A stretch of 64,000 nucleotides of DNA from Cercis canadensis (taxonomy: Eukaryota; Streptophyta; Magnoliopsida; Fabales; Fabaceae). This document shows, in pieces, positions 45,876 through 58,200 of the stretch. Numbering within the stretch: position 1 is the first letter of the stretch; the number at the start of each line of letters is the position of its first letter. A program made the position numbers and the translations under genes. Location of the stretch: contig QAOA01000942.1 of the NCBI GenBank assembly GCA_003255065.1, positions 1 to 64,000 on the forward strand, read 5' to 3'. The notes below the pieces were generated by a model, which had not been told where the DNA came from, ran no database searches, and saw only the letters and a program-made list of their open reading frames with translations.

Positions 45876-47970
45876 GTGGCTATTTTCATCATGGCAAATC
45901 ATGGAGCAGCATCTTCTACTTCAATTCGTGAACCAAAATACAGCTATGATTTTTTCCTCAGTTTTAGAGGTGAAGATACCCGCTACACATTTACCGGTTA
46001 TCTCTACAATGCTTTGCGTCAAAGGGGATTCAATCCCTTCAAAGATAATGAAGAGATGGAGAGAGGGGAGCATATTTCACCTGCTCTTCTCAAAGCAATT
46101 GAAGAATCGAGGGTTTCCATTGTTGTATTCTCTGAAAACTATGCATCTTCCCCATGGTGCCTTGATGAACTTGTGAAGATTCTTGAGTGCAAGAAGGAAA
46201 AGGGACAAATGGTTTGGCCAATATTTTACAAAGTGGAACCTTCAGATGTACGACATCAGCGGAATAGTTATGGAGAAGCAATGGATGAACATGAAAAAAG
46301 GCTTGAAAATGAGATGGAGAAAGTCAAGAAATGGAGATCAGCATTGGAAGAAGCAGCCACTTTGTCAGGATGGACTTTCAACACTGGGTAAACATACCTA
46401 CTTATAATTTTTCAATTTACTTTCCACTGTACAAATTAAGTTTTAAATGTTTATAATTTAGAAGATCACTGATCCAATATGATCAATACGAATTCTAGAT
46501 TTCTAATTAATTATGGTCCAGTTCAAAGGTAATTTTATTAATAAGGATTGTTATATAAGATGTGGTACTAGAGTGTTCCATGTTGAGGGGACAAGTAGAG
46601 AGAAAGAGGAAAATGTTCTTTCTACGTATGTGCTTATAATTTTCTAATTACTTCCTGCTGATGTAGCTCCAAAATTTTAGTAGTTGTTAAAAAGAGTATC
46701 ACTGCATATATCATGTTCCAGAAAAATGTTAAATTCAAATTCTAGTCTTCTCATTCATTATTGTTCCATTTCAAACATGATTCTATTAAAAAGAATATTG
46801 TCTCATGTGATTAGGTACCAAACAGAGTGCTCTATGTTGAGGGGTAAATTAGAAAGAACAAAAAAAAAAAAGGGAAAGCCAGTGTGCTGCGTCAAACTAT
46901 GTTGTTTAAGTTTTATTTACTTTTTATTTAAAGAGTATTGCACTTTTGCAGGTATGAATATGAGTTTATTATAAAAATTACGGAAGAGGCGTTCACTAAA
47001 TTACATTGTAAACCTTTATCCATTGATGAGCACATAGTTGGAATCAAGCCTCACTTAGAAAAAGTGAAGTCACTTTTAGATATTGGGTCTAATAGTACTG
47101 TTAGCATGGTGGGAATCCATGGAACAGGTGGAATAGGTAAAACAACACTTGCCAAAATTTTGTATAACTTAATTGTTGATAAATTTGACTATGCATGTTT
47201 TCTTGAGTTTGTTAGAGAAAGATCAAATAGTCGCATGGGCCTTGTAAATCTCCAAGAGGAACTTTTATCCCAGATGTTTAGGCGTGAAAACTTCTGTTTG
47301 GTCAGTATTGATGAAGGTGCAAATATAATAAAACACAGGCTTTGCAATAAGAGAGTTCTTATTGTGCTTGATGATGTTGATAAGGAGGAGCAATTAAAAA
47401 AATTGGCTGGGAGATATGAATGGTTTGGTCCTGGTAGTAGGATCATAATAACAACAAGGGATAAGCATATGCTAAGCGTTCATGGAGTTGAAAAGAGATA
47501 TGAAATGGAGGAACTAGATGATCACGAAGCTCTTGAACTCTTTTGTTGGAAGGCCTTCAATAGGAGCCAACCTACAGAAAGCTATGTGGAAATATGCAAT
47601 CGGATTATACATTATGCCAAGGGCCTTCCATTGGCTTTAAATGTAATAGCCTCCAATTTGTTTGGTAGAAATTTAGAGGCATGGGAATCTGCTTTGGATC
47701 AATACGAGAGGATTCCGGACAAAGATATTCAAGGTATTCTTAGAGTAAGCTATGATAGCTTGGAGTATAATCAGAAAGCCATTTTCCTCGATATTGCTTG
47801 TTTCTTCAAAGAGGAGGAATTACTATATGTTGAACAAATACTAGATGCTTGTGATCTCTCAGCAAAATTTGGTATTCAAGTACTTGTTGATAAATCTCTC
47901 ATAACTGTTGAATGTGGCAAATTAAGGATGCATGATCTAATACAAGACATGGGAAGAGAAGTTGTCAGGC
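45876..47970 (+). CDS. TNL3: 5' half of a TNL gene, cut by an N
   Basis: Exon 1 (45876-46387) encodes a complete TIR: SYDFFLSFRGEDTR and WCLDEL with the catalytic Glu; a second Met at 45891 (MANHGAASSTS) is an equally good start. Exon 2 begins at 46952 after TTTTGCAG and encodes the NB-ARC with GTGGIGKTTLAK, VLIVLDDVD, GSRIIITTRDKHML, GLPLALNVIAS and RMHDLIQDMGREVVR. It stops at N (47971), about 83 nt short of the exon end seen in TNL1 and TNL2. The remaining LRR and C-JID exons are not in the window; what follows is segment B. The readable part is undamaged, so the gene is probably whole in the genome. Confidence 0.9.
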
Positions 47971-47971
47971 N
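47971..47971. other. Assembly join (single N) between TNL3 and segment B
   Basis: The base before N is inside the TNL3 NB-ARC exon and the base after N corresponds to 37317 in segment A, ~180 bp downstream of the TNL2 stop. At least the last three exons of TNL3 are therefore missing here. Confidence 0.85.
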
Positions 47972-48170
47972 TTTCTGATGCGCTAAAAGTTTAGTTTTCA
48001 TAATTTTAGTATATTATTATTTGGACATGAACCACCAAAAAAACAGAATGAGGTCACCAATAGCCTATGTTTCTGTCTTCATCTTCAAATATTAAACTTA
48101 GGAAAATTAAAAATAGGAGACAAGAATCAATGATTTTGAGGTGTGTAAAATTACACTATCTTAAATGTAT

Positions 48171-48585
48171 GGAAAAAGTCCTAAAAATTATCCTGAACTA
48201 TGCTCTTATTGTACTTTACCTTTCATACTTCAAAAACGTAGAAAAGATCTCATTGAACTTTCAAAATGTGCACCTTACTCCTACGACCCTAACGTCCGTC
48301 CATTAATAGATGGAAGAAAGAATTTTAATATTATAATTTGACCCTAAAATTTTTTGAATATTACTTTTTAACCTTAATTTTTATAAATTTATTTTCATTT
48401 ATACCCCTATAAAATTGTACTATGGCCCAGATTAATCACATCATGTACACATTAATGGATGGACGTTAAGGTCGAGGGGTAAAGTGCACATTTTAAAAAT
48501 TCAAGGAGGTATTTCCTATATTTTTGAAGCATGAGGGATAAAGTACAACAAGAGTATAGTTCATGGGTTTTTTAAGATTTTTCCC
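48171..48585. mobile_element. MULE-type MITE, segment B copy
   Basis: Counterpart of 37516-37931 with the same TAAATGTAT target duplication (48162-48170, 48586-48594). Confidence 0.88.
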
Positions 48586-50003
48586 TAAATGTATTATACT
48601 TCATTATTTGAAACAAGTTATTTCATAATATAACAAAAATTCAATATTATGAAATTAAGGTGATTTTTATAGCTTATTGATAATACTCGGTAAGCAATGC
48701 CACTTGGACCAATTAAGTCTTGAAAAGCAAAATAAATGAACTGGTCCCACAAAAAAGTTGTAGGTCGCTGAAGCAATTTTTCATAATTATGAATATTATT
48801 CAAAATAAAATTTAAAAATGCTACATGTGTCCCTATATAGCGTGGGGCCCACAAACTAAAATAATAACACCTATTTAATTTTTGAGAGAGGGCGTTTAGG
48901 AAGGAGATTGACTAATTGATCAGTTGACGGACAATTTGTGCTACAAGAATGAAATAGAAGATTTAACTCACAAAAAGTTCTTCTGGTACTGTGATTTCAG
49001 TCTTGTTAAACAGGTAATGGTAGACCACCAATTTTACAAAGTAATACCATGCTCTTGTTCATGCTATGTATCAGATGTGATTTAATTTCTACTTGTTTAG
49101 GGGATGAGAAATTCTTGGGTCAGATATTGAAACCTCCACTTTATTTAAATTCTTGAAGGGAAACTTACTAGTTACAAATTTAGATATAACTCAATGGAAT
49201 TAAACGAAAGTGGCGACTCTCAAATATTTTTCTTAAGAATTTAGTAAAAAAATTTGAAACGTGGGAGCCAACGCTCTTGGCGCCTTTAAATTCATCATGT
49301 AACCTACATCTTTACATAAAAGCATGTGACGTGCTTAGTTTATACAATTTTTATAAACTAAGTCTATCTTTCTTAGTAAATAATGATGAATGAAGGAAAA
49401 CTAAAAGAAAGATAAAAAAGAAAAAAGAAAAAAAAGTGGAGAGGAATGAAGTTAATGAAGGTTGGGCTAAGTTTTATTAAAAGTTGGGTACATTAATTTA
49501 AAGCCATTACCTATATGGTCAATATTTACTTTATCAAAAGTAAATACTAGTTTTTAGGCTCTTATATATTAGCTTTGTTTATTTTTAAAACCATGTAAGC
49601 TGTACTTTCCAATAGTCTTTTTTCGTTTAATCACTTAACAGAAATTTTCATGTCCATCTCCACTGACTTAGACCAATTTGACCATATTTGTCTGATGTGG
49701 AATGTGTAAACTGGGGTGGGTGTGCAATTAAAAACAATATCGTGGCTTCAAATAATATATTACTACTTACTAGTTTAACCGGTTACAGGTTGCTGAAAGA
49801 GACACCACCACGAAAGTAAGGCAAACTTACCGACGTATGGACGTTGGTAAGCTATAAGTCACCTGAAATTAAAGGTAAATCATCTTTTTATAAACTTTGA
49901 AAAAGCACTAACTACGGTTATAAACTTATAATTATATGTTTTTTAACAAATACAACTGTATGTTATAACAAATTGTACCCATACCGGAGAGCCATTTTCC
50001 TAA

Positions 50004-50445
50004 TGGTTTGTTTGGGAGTTACATTAGAGGGGAAATGATAGAAGAGGAGAGGAATAAAACTCCCCTCTCCCTTGTTTGGAAGATTTATCTTAAAAAATAA
50101 GAGGAGACATGTGGGTAAGATGTAACCTCTACACTCATTTTTTGATCCATTTTTGTGTTCCTCTAAATTGGGGAGGTTTAGAGATGAAATATATTAAAAT
50201 GACTATTATACTCTTTTATTTTTTTAAATATGTTTATTATATTATTTAATTTTATATTAAATATATATATTTTAATAATAAAGGGTAAACTAATAAAAAT
50301 ATTTAATAATAGGACTTTTCATTTTCTTTCCTTTCATTTTGCTCATTTCAATCATCCAAATAAATGAGAGAAAAATTCATCTATTTCCCTCTCTTTCCTC
50401 TTTTCTCCTTTCCTTTCCCCTCACTTTAAATTCCCAAACAGACCC
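50004..50445. mobile_element. Tourist-like MITE, segment B copy
   Basis: Counterpart of 39347-39810, 22 bp shorter because one copy of a TTTAAATAT-type tract is absent. Confidence 0.78.
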
Positions 50446-50473
50446 TAAGGCTCACTTAAGCCCAATTCCACAT

Positions 50474-51759
50474 TGTTGAGTGGGTTTTATACTCACTCTT
50501 TAGATCTCTTTTACTTAATTGTTTAGTTGTTTATTGAGAATTTTTACCATCTAATGGGTTGTGTGTGTTAATTTGTAGGTTTAAATAGAAATTAATAGGT
50601 TTCATGTTTTGACTTGAAGAAATGAAGAATTGGAAAGATTTGGGACAGAAATCAAGACCTGCGGCCCTTGGAGCATCAAAATGAAAAAGATGGACATAAC
50701 CCAAGAGCCACGGCTCTGAAAATCAAGAGCCGCGGCCCTGCGTGTGAAAGAAAGAAAGGATTTTGGCCAGAGACATAGAGCCACGGCGCCCAAAATCTAG
50801 GGTTGCGGCACCCATATATACTGGATTTCTTCATACGTGGCTCTTTTTCCTTAGTTTTTTTAGGGCTTTTAGAGGGGAGTATAAAATGGAACTCTTAGGA
50901 ATTTTTGGGGAACCTTTTCTAGACGTTCTTGGAGGGCAAGAAGGAGGCAAAACAAGGATTGAAGACGAGATTTGTGGAGCCGATTCGGACTCCATAACAG
51001 AGTTTTCATTCTTATTCCCTTTCAATTATGTTTAGATTTCATTCTATCATGTTCTTTTCTTTTGCTATGAACTAAATTCCCTTCTAGAGCTATAATGTAG
51101 CCTAGCTAGGATGATTTGTTATTTTCTATTTCTTTAATTCAAGAACTCCTTTATTAAATTGTCTTCTTCTTCTCAAGTCTTCATGCTTCTAATTGCTTGA
51201 TCAGCAATTAATTGATTAGATAATTACAATGAGACTGAGAGGTAATTTGTAATTAAAGATCATAGAGATTAAGAACATAGGTTGCATGTAGGATATGAAT
51301 ATACCTCCATGGCCTGTGTAGTTATTTAAAAAGAACTATAGAATTAAGTGAATTTCTAGGTTGTTTACAATTCACATAGGAATATCGTGGGTTCATAACT
51401 TAGAAATACTTTTGTTTGACCTTGAGAAAGACAAATAAATAATTTAGGGTTATTGGCTAGCAATTAGAAAGATTGTTCTTGGTTAATGAATTAGGAATAG
51501 CAAATCAGAATAGCTATGATGAAATCAAAAGCTCTAGATATTTCTCTCTTGATTAAATCATCATTTTAACTGTCTTAGCTTACTTTCAACTTATTTAAAG
51601 TTCTTTTTTGAAAATTCTCCAATACTTATTGATTAGATAAAATTGAGATTAACTCAATTTCGGTAGTTGATAACGTTAATTCTCGTGGGAACGATAACTC
51701 ACTCTCATTTTATTACTTGGAAACGATAACGTGCACTTACGTTAGGATTTCTCATAACA
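50474..51759. mobile_element. Solo LTR, segment B copy
   Basis: Counterpart of 39839-41123; the flanking target copies read CACAT (50469-50473) and CACGT (51760-51764). The GC-rich palindrome cluster is kept at ~50655-50810. Confidence 0.85.
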
Positions 51760-51764
51760 CACGT

Positions 51765-52994
51765 AATTACCAAAATACTCTCCCAACTTCTAACCCTTCA
51801 ATAAGTGTGACCACTTTTTATATTCACCTTCAATTTGCATCTTTTAACTTGGTCTTGATCTAACTTGACCTTTGAAATCTGGGTATTCTCAACCTAGCCT
51901 TCAGCTCATATGTACTTTTGTGCAAATTAGACACAAAATCAGATCGACCGACCTCACTCCTAGTCCCCACCCTCAACATGGGCATGGTCACGAACACATT
52001 ATTTAAAGATAACTATTTAAAATAACTGCCCCGATAATCAGTTATCAGTTATAATAATAAACATAGCTGCTAGTGATCTTATTTCTCTCTCTTATATATT
52101 ACAAACTATTCAACAAAATGTATTGAAGATGAGTCCATATACTTTCTCTAGTTCTAGATACCCTAAATGGAAGACAAGAAGTGATCCATCTATAAGAAAA
52201 TTTGAGTTATAGAGCTAGTTCAGTACTTATATCATTTGTGAACTGGTGCCTAAGCTGTTCGCATTTTCAATCATACTCCTTCGTAATGGAAAACTAAAAG
52301 TAATGTCCTCAAACGAAGACAGATTTTTTCAAACCACTCAAAAAGCAGTATAGGTAGTTAAAACATGTTTTGAATAAAAAAACCTTGCAAGGGAAAAAGA
52401 CAACTCTAAAGCATGTAAATTCCTCAACTAAACCTATTATTAATATGCTTATAAGTTAGATATCAATTCCATATAGATTAGATATATCCTACCATAGGGC
52501 CACCAAGAATTATAAGATGAAATATAAACAAGTAAATTAGAGGCAAGAAGCATATTAGGAAAAAAGCACATCATTTTAGATAAGGATATCAAGCAACAAA
52601 TTATCTTAACTTCGATAGGTTTAATTCTGACTTTTGGAATAAATTATTAACCTATGTAGAACTTATTCACCTCAATCTTGTCCAACCTAAAACAAAAGCT
52701 GAAATAAATAAAATTAAGATTTTCGAATTCAAATCCTGCTTGAAATTGTTAAATGGAATTCAATTTGAAGTTGCAAAAAATAGTCAAGTTCTATCATAAC
52801 CTACAGGTCAAATGAAGCAATAATGCAACAAGAAAAGAATATCTATCTACCTTCACAGATAATGAACTTGTTAAATTAAACGAATTGATTCACAACAACA
52901 CTCCTTGGTGGACTTTTGTAAAAGGAGTTCAGATCTAGCCAATTGGCAGAACATTCCAAGCCTTAAATGAAGCAGTAACTTTCTATTAACCTCT
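51765..52994. other. Decayed sequence, segment B copy
   Basis: Counterpart of 41129-42357, with the 42101-type unit present once only. No open frame of useful length; family not recognised. Confidence 0.4.
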
Positions 52995-53926
52995 TGTTAG
53001 TCCCACAAGTCTCTGATCTTGTTTTGATGATAACAATAATGTCTTGTGCCTTGTTATTTCTTATATGTGTTGTTTGTCTTGTTGCTATTAACCTTTGCTA
53101 TGTTGTTTAAGTTGTTATCTAGCACAATCTTCAAGTGAAGACTTGCAGAACTTGTTCTTAAGAACCAGTTCTTGCTGGTGTGATGAGCTCTGAACTTAAT
53201 TGAGGTGCACAAGGCTTGTCGAGGACTTTTCAGCCAAACTTCCCATTTTACAAGCTGACTAAGAGTTGTACTTTTAGAGAATAGAATGTTACCTTTTTCA
53301 AGTGCTCTTTGACAAGTCCATTCTTCAAGAAAAGTCTATCTACTCTCTTACACAAAGTAAGACCTTTTCTCACAAAAGGACAAAAGACTTTTTGGTTGAT
53401 GGAAAGTGTGTCAACAAGTGGAAGAACTTTTTCCTTTGAATCTTTGATAGTCCTTCACGTGGGTTCTCTTTGCTAAGAGAAGAGAAAGATTTCAAGACTT
53501 CTCCTTAGCCTCTTTCATAGCTCCTCACGTGCACAAAAAAGTAAATAAAGCAAGGAGACTTTCAAGGCTTCGGTTTTAGCAAGAAGAGAAGTGAGAAGAA
53601 CACATTTTAGAGAGCGAAGGAAGCCATTGTTGAGAGCTGGGCTGTTCATCTTCTTCTTCCTCCTCTCGGTCTCCTCTTCACACTTCAAGATTCTCATTGT
53701 AAAATATCTACTCTTTGAGAGAGTTTCTTCTTGGGGCTAAACCAAAACACTTGGGTTTTGTATCTTGGATTTCTATGGGAGAAATCCATGGGTGTGATCT
53801 CTAGAGTTAGAGAGAGAGAGTTCATGGTGAGCTTGAGAAACAAAAACCATGGTTAAGCTTAGAGAAGCTTGGAAAAATAAACTTGTTAAGCTTGGAGAAG
53901 CTTGGAAAAATAAACTTGTAAAGCTT
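52995..53926 (+). mobile_element. Truncated LTR joined to the LRR gene (segment B)
   Basis: Counterpart of 43093-44025: same start, same truncation point, same junction with the LRR sequence. Confidence 0.82.
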
Positions 53927-54907
53927 ACAAAGTTCTCAGTAACTTCAGAGAATATGAAGTATTTAAATTTGGGGGGAACAACAATCAAGGAATTGCCGCC
54001 ATCAATTGGTTGTAATAGAAAGCTTACTGAGTTGATCCTTGTTTCGTGCCCACATCTTGAGAATCTGCCAAATAGCTTTTTCAACTTGAGTTGTCTTGAA
54101 ACCCTCAACCTCTCTGACTGCCTAAAAGTTGGAGTTGACAAGTTATCCCCTGCATTTGATGGCTTAAAGTCCTTGAAAAGTCCATATATGGATAATTGTT
54201 TGGGTCTAACAAAACTCCCACGCAACATAAGCCACTCATCGTCACTGAACTCTTTGACTCTATCAGGAAGCAACATCGAGATTTTACCAGCAAGCATGAA
54301 ATATCTTTGTCAGCTGAAAATTGTTTTGCTAAAAGATTGCAAGAGCCTTCGGTATTTACCACAGCTTCCATCATCTATACAAAGGTTAAATGCAAGTGGC
54401 TGTGTTTCATTGAAATCGGTGTTAAGTCCTTTATTTTTGAATAAGAAAGATATACTGCGATCCTATCAGGGTGCTTATTCACAAGAATATGTCTTTCATA
54501 ATTGCATCAGTTTGAGTCAAAGTGCACTGAAGAGTATTTTGGAAGAGGCATGGTCAAGAATTTTGAGAGTGACTTATTTATCTTCCTCATACAAACTTTC
54601 TGGGGTGGATAATATTTTGGTTACCATTTGTTTACCAGGTAGTGAAGTGCCAAATTGGTTTTACCATCAAGGATTAAGATCTTTTGTAACTGTTCCACTT
54701 CGTCCGCATTCTCCCTTCGGTCTGAAGTCGTTGCGTTTTGCATTTTACCTTGTTCTTGATGCATCCACCAGCAAAGCTGATGGTACTCATGCTCTGAGTA
54801 TTGGATGCAAATGCTATGTGGAAGGGAGATGTGGTAAAAGACGAAGGCTCGATAATTCATCAAAATTATACCAAACTCAATTTGTAATTTGTAGATCTGG
54901 TCATTGA
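53849..54907 (+). CDS. Truncated LRR/C-JID gene with LTR-derived start, segment B copy (352 aa)
   Basis: Same length and layout as 43948-45006: LTR-derived residues 1-26, LRRs, and a C-JID with LPGSEVPNWF. About six residues differ, among them KELPPSIG for KELPLSIG, ENLPNSFF for ENLSNSFF, NISHSSS for NISRSSS, CYVEGR for CYLEGR, and QFVICRSGH for QSVICRSGY at the end. KELPPSIG and ENLPNSFF fit the LRR consensus better, so this copy may be closer to the parent. Both frames are intact. Whether this is a second locus or an allele depends on the status of segment B. Confidence 0.78.
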   Translation: MVKLREAWKNKLVKLGEAWKNKLVKLTKFSVTSENMKYLNLGGTTIKELPPSIGCNRKLTELILVSCPHLENLPNSFFNLSCLETLNLSDCLKVGVDKLSPAFDGLKSLKSPYMDNCLGLTKLPRNISHSSSLNSLTLSGSNIEILPASMKYLCQLKIVLLKDCKSLRYLPQLPSSIQRLNASGCVSLKSVLSPLFLNKKDILRSYQGAYSQEYVFHNCISLSQSALKSILEEAWSRILRVTYLSSSYKLSGVDNILVTICLPGSEVPNWFYHQGLRSFVTVPLRPHSPFGLKSLRFAFYLVLDASTSKADGTHALSIGCKCYVEGRCGKRRRLDNSSKLYQTQFVICRSGH

Positions 54908-55015
54908 TACTTGTCTTTTAAGACTATAAAATCCATGCTTTAATATTGAATTTTTACCTGCATTATGAGCAAATCCTCTCTAAACATGGTGTTTATGTAA
55001 ATACTAAAAGTGATC

Positions 55016-55150
55016 ATTAAAGGACTAATTTGGTGGGTGGTGTGATTATTCGAGAATTAAAGTAACACAAAAATAAATCAAGAATTAAGGTAATATTTAA
55101 AAAATAATTTAAATACAAAAAATATATCTAACTCTTATAAAAGTAAAATG
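55016..55150. repeat. MULE-like inverted-repeat end, segment B copy
   Basis: Counterpart of 45115-45250. Confidence 0.55.
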
Positions 55151-55265
55151 TACACGTAAAAGTTGATAAAGTTTGTTCAACAGTACACAATATAGCAGTG
55201 GGGATGCTAGGCTTCCTTTGATATTTTAAAGGGTAAAAATAAAAAAAACACCTCTACCTAAGCTT

Positions 55266-58200
55266 AAAAGCTTCCAAGAATTCCATTAAAGCCAAGAAAG
55301 AAACTGAAGACAGAGTATAAGGCCAAAGATAAAGGAAAAGATAATGCCAATATAGGGAAAAGTTGAGATAAAGCTATAGACAAAGATTGAGCGAGGAGAG
55401 CAAGATCCAGCATACGGAAGGTTAACTACCGAAGAGAGAGTGGTCTCATTGGAGGCAGAATATATACTTGGCGAGCATGTCCATAGAAGTTTGCTTCTCT
55501 GAACACATGACAAATCTTGACCTGTCTCACATACTATCATAATGGCTAGTTAAAATGACTAAACGGTGCCATAACACTAACTAGGAACGATGCCGTATGG
55601 GTTTTAAGTCTGTTAGCAGTCAGTTAAGAGATAAGGGTGGAGAGGTATTACACGTGTAGGGTGATCCCGAGTGTATGGAATTAGCCATTGGGAAGTGGTT
55701 ATAGTCCGGACAAGGACGTGTATGGGACTACTCTATTATTTTGTATTTTGCTTGAAGAGTCTCTTCTCCATCTTGGAGAGAACTCATCTAATATAGATTG
55801 ATTCTGGTTATTGCTTTGCTGCGTCTTGCGGGTTTCTATTTTTCAAGTGTTACAATTGGTATCAGAACACCCTTCTAGGCACCTTACTCGACTCTGTTTT
55901 GGTCATTTTTCCATGGTGACGAATCAGGAGGTTGATAATCAAATGTGGGAGGTTGAGAAGAAAATGGATGAACGTTTTAGCAAGATGGATGACCAATTTG
56001 TGAATCACGACAAGAAGCTCAAAGGGATCGATCAGAAATTTGAATCTCTGATGCTGTTTATGTGGTCGGAATTTGAGGCATTAAAGACTGGAGGGGAAAA
56101 AGGGAAGGAAACTTCCACTTTAGAGGACTCTAGTGCTTCCAAATGCGGGGGGTGATTGAAGGGGATCCACCTCCGGGACCCAATCGCAACTCCGACAGCC
56201 CTCGATTCACTCTACCAGGTTTTGATGGGAATGATTTTCGCCCTTGGCTTGAGAAATGTGAGCAGTTCATGTTGGCCATGGAGGGCAAGGCTTATGCGTG
56301 GCTCAAACAACATTTGAGTAATCTAGGTAAGAATGCAATTTCCTAGAAAGAGCTGTTAAATGACATTGCGATGAGGTTTAATGATGGGGTTTTTGAAGAT
56401 CCTGTGGCTGAATTGATGCAATTAAAACAAATAGGGTGTTTAGATGAGTATCTCACTGTGTTTGATGAACTAGTTGCTAGAGTGGGTCTCGATTCGAAAA
56501 TGGCAATGAGTTGTTTTTTGGGTGGTCTGAACGAAACTCTAGACAAGGCAGTGAGGATCCAACGACCGAAATTCTTGGTGGAAACCATTCAAATTGCCAA
56601 ATGGCAGGAAAGCCTCTTTCTATCCCTTCCTAATCAGAATTTTTAGTCTCTAAACACTAATTCCCGGCCAACACTATACCCACATAAACCATCCCCGCCA
56701 TCATATTCCACCCAACACCCTACACCACATTTTAAACTAAGTTTCAATTCCTGCAATAGCTTCACCCTTAACCCAAAACCTGGTCCTTATCACTCCATTA
56801 CCAGTAACAACCTCCAGAGTAGAAACTTCACTCCTCCTCCCAACTCTACTTATAACCATTCCAAACATCCTTATACACCTCCTCTTAAACAACCAAAAAA
56901 AATTACCAGAGGATTGTCAGTAGTTGAAGAGAGAAGGTCGAAAGAGCTCTGTTGGATTTGTGGAGAAAATGGAGTCCACAACACCTACAAGATTGCAAGC
57001 GATCCAAGCTGTTCAGTTTATTGGTGGATGATGAGGGCTTAGATGGGGAGGAAATCGAGAGTGCAGAGGAGCACCGTAAGGGGAAAAAAGATGAGGGGGA
57101 CCTGAACAGTATCCAAATTTCTTTACAGGCAATTAGGGGACACATTAGGGGACAGACAATGATTCTAGAGGGTATGATTAAGAAGCAGATGGTGTCATTT
57201 CTCATAGACACAGGGAGTACACATAACTTCTTGTCAGACAAATTGGCTAAGCAATTGGGACTTAAGCACCACTACGCAGGGAAACTCACTGTCAAGGTAG
57301 CCAATGACCAATTGGTGCCCATCACCTCTCAAGCCTCAGGTGTGACATGGAGTGTAGAAGGCACCACATTTCAAGCGGATTTTCTGATATTACCTGTCTC
57401 CGGTCTCAAAGCCATTTTGGGAATGAGTTGCTTACAATCATTAGGCAAGATAGAAGGGGACTTTAACCACATGTCTATGGTTTTCCCTCATACCAATGGG
57501 TTAATCACACTCAAAGGCAGACAAGAACCACTTGAATTGAAGGAAGCCAGTAGGGCAGTGAATGCAGTAAGGCCCACAGGGGAGTGTTTTGCTTTGAAAC
57601 TTTTGTAGAGGGTAGGCACTACAATAGACAATTAGTCCTCCAAACTCAGTGCGGACACCCCATCCTTGACGTCTACTCAACAAGACCAATTGAATGTAGT
57701 ATTACTGCACTTCGACTCACTTTTCCAAGCACCAACCACCCTCCCACCTTCTCGGCCATATGATCATAAAATCAACTTGGTGACGGAAAATACCCCTATT
57801 CCCCTAAGGCCATATAGATACCCGTATTTACAAAAGAATGTACTAGAGGAAATGATCAAGTCAGGGATCATCCGAGAAAGCTCTTCAGCTTTCGTAGCTC
57901 CGGTAGTGTTGGTGAAGAAGAAAGATCTCTCATGGAGATTCTATGTGGACTATAGGAAACTAAATGCAACTACCATTAAGAACAAGTTCCCTATTCCTAT
58001 TGTTGAAGAACTAATTGATGAACTTCATGGGTCTAAGTTTTTCTCCAAACTAGACTTGTGATTAGGCTACCACCAAGTGCGCATGCATCCCACTGATGTT
58101 CATAAGACGGACTTCAAAACACACAATGGACACTTCGAATGGCTAGTCATGCCTTTTGGACTCTCCAACGCACCCGCAACCTTCCAAGCTCTCATGAACG

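Larger units (their letters stand above)
47972..55264. repeat. Segment B: near-identical copy of segment A (7293 bp)
   Basis: It has the same content and order as 37317-45363 with ~99% identity by eye. It is bounded by N on the left and by the gypsy element on the right. It may be a true tandem copy or the second haplotype of segment A placed in the same scaffold. Confidence 0.93.
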
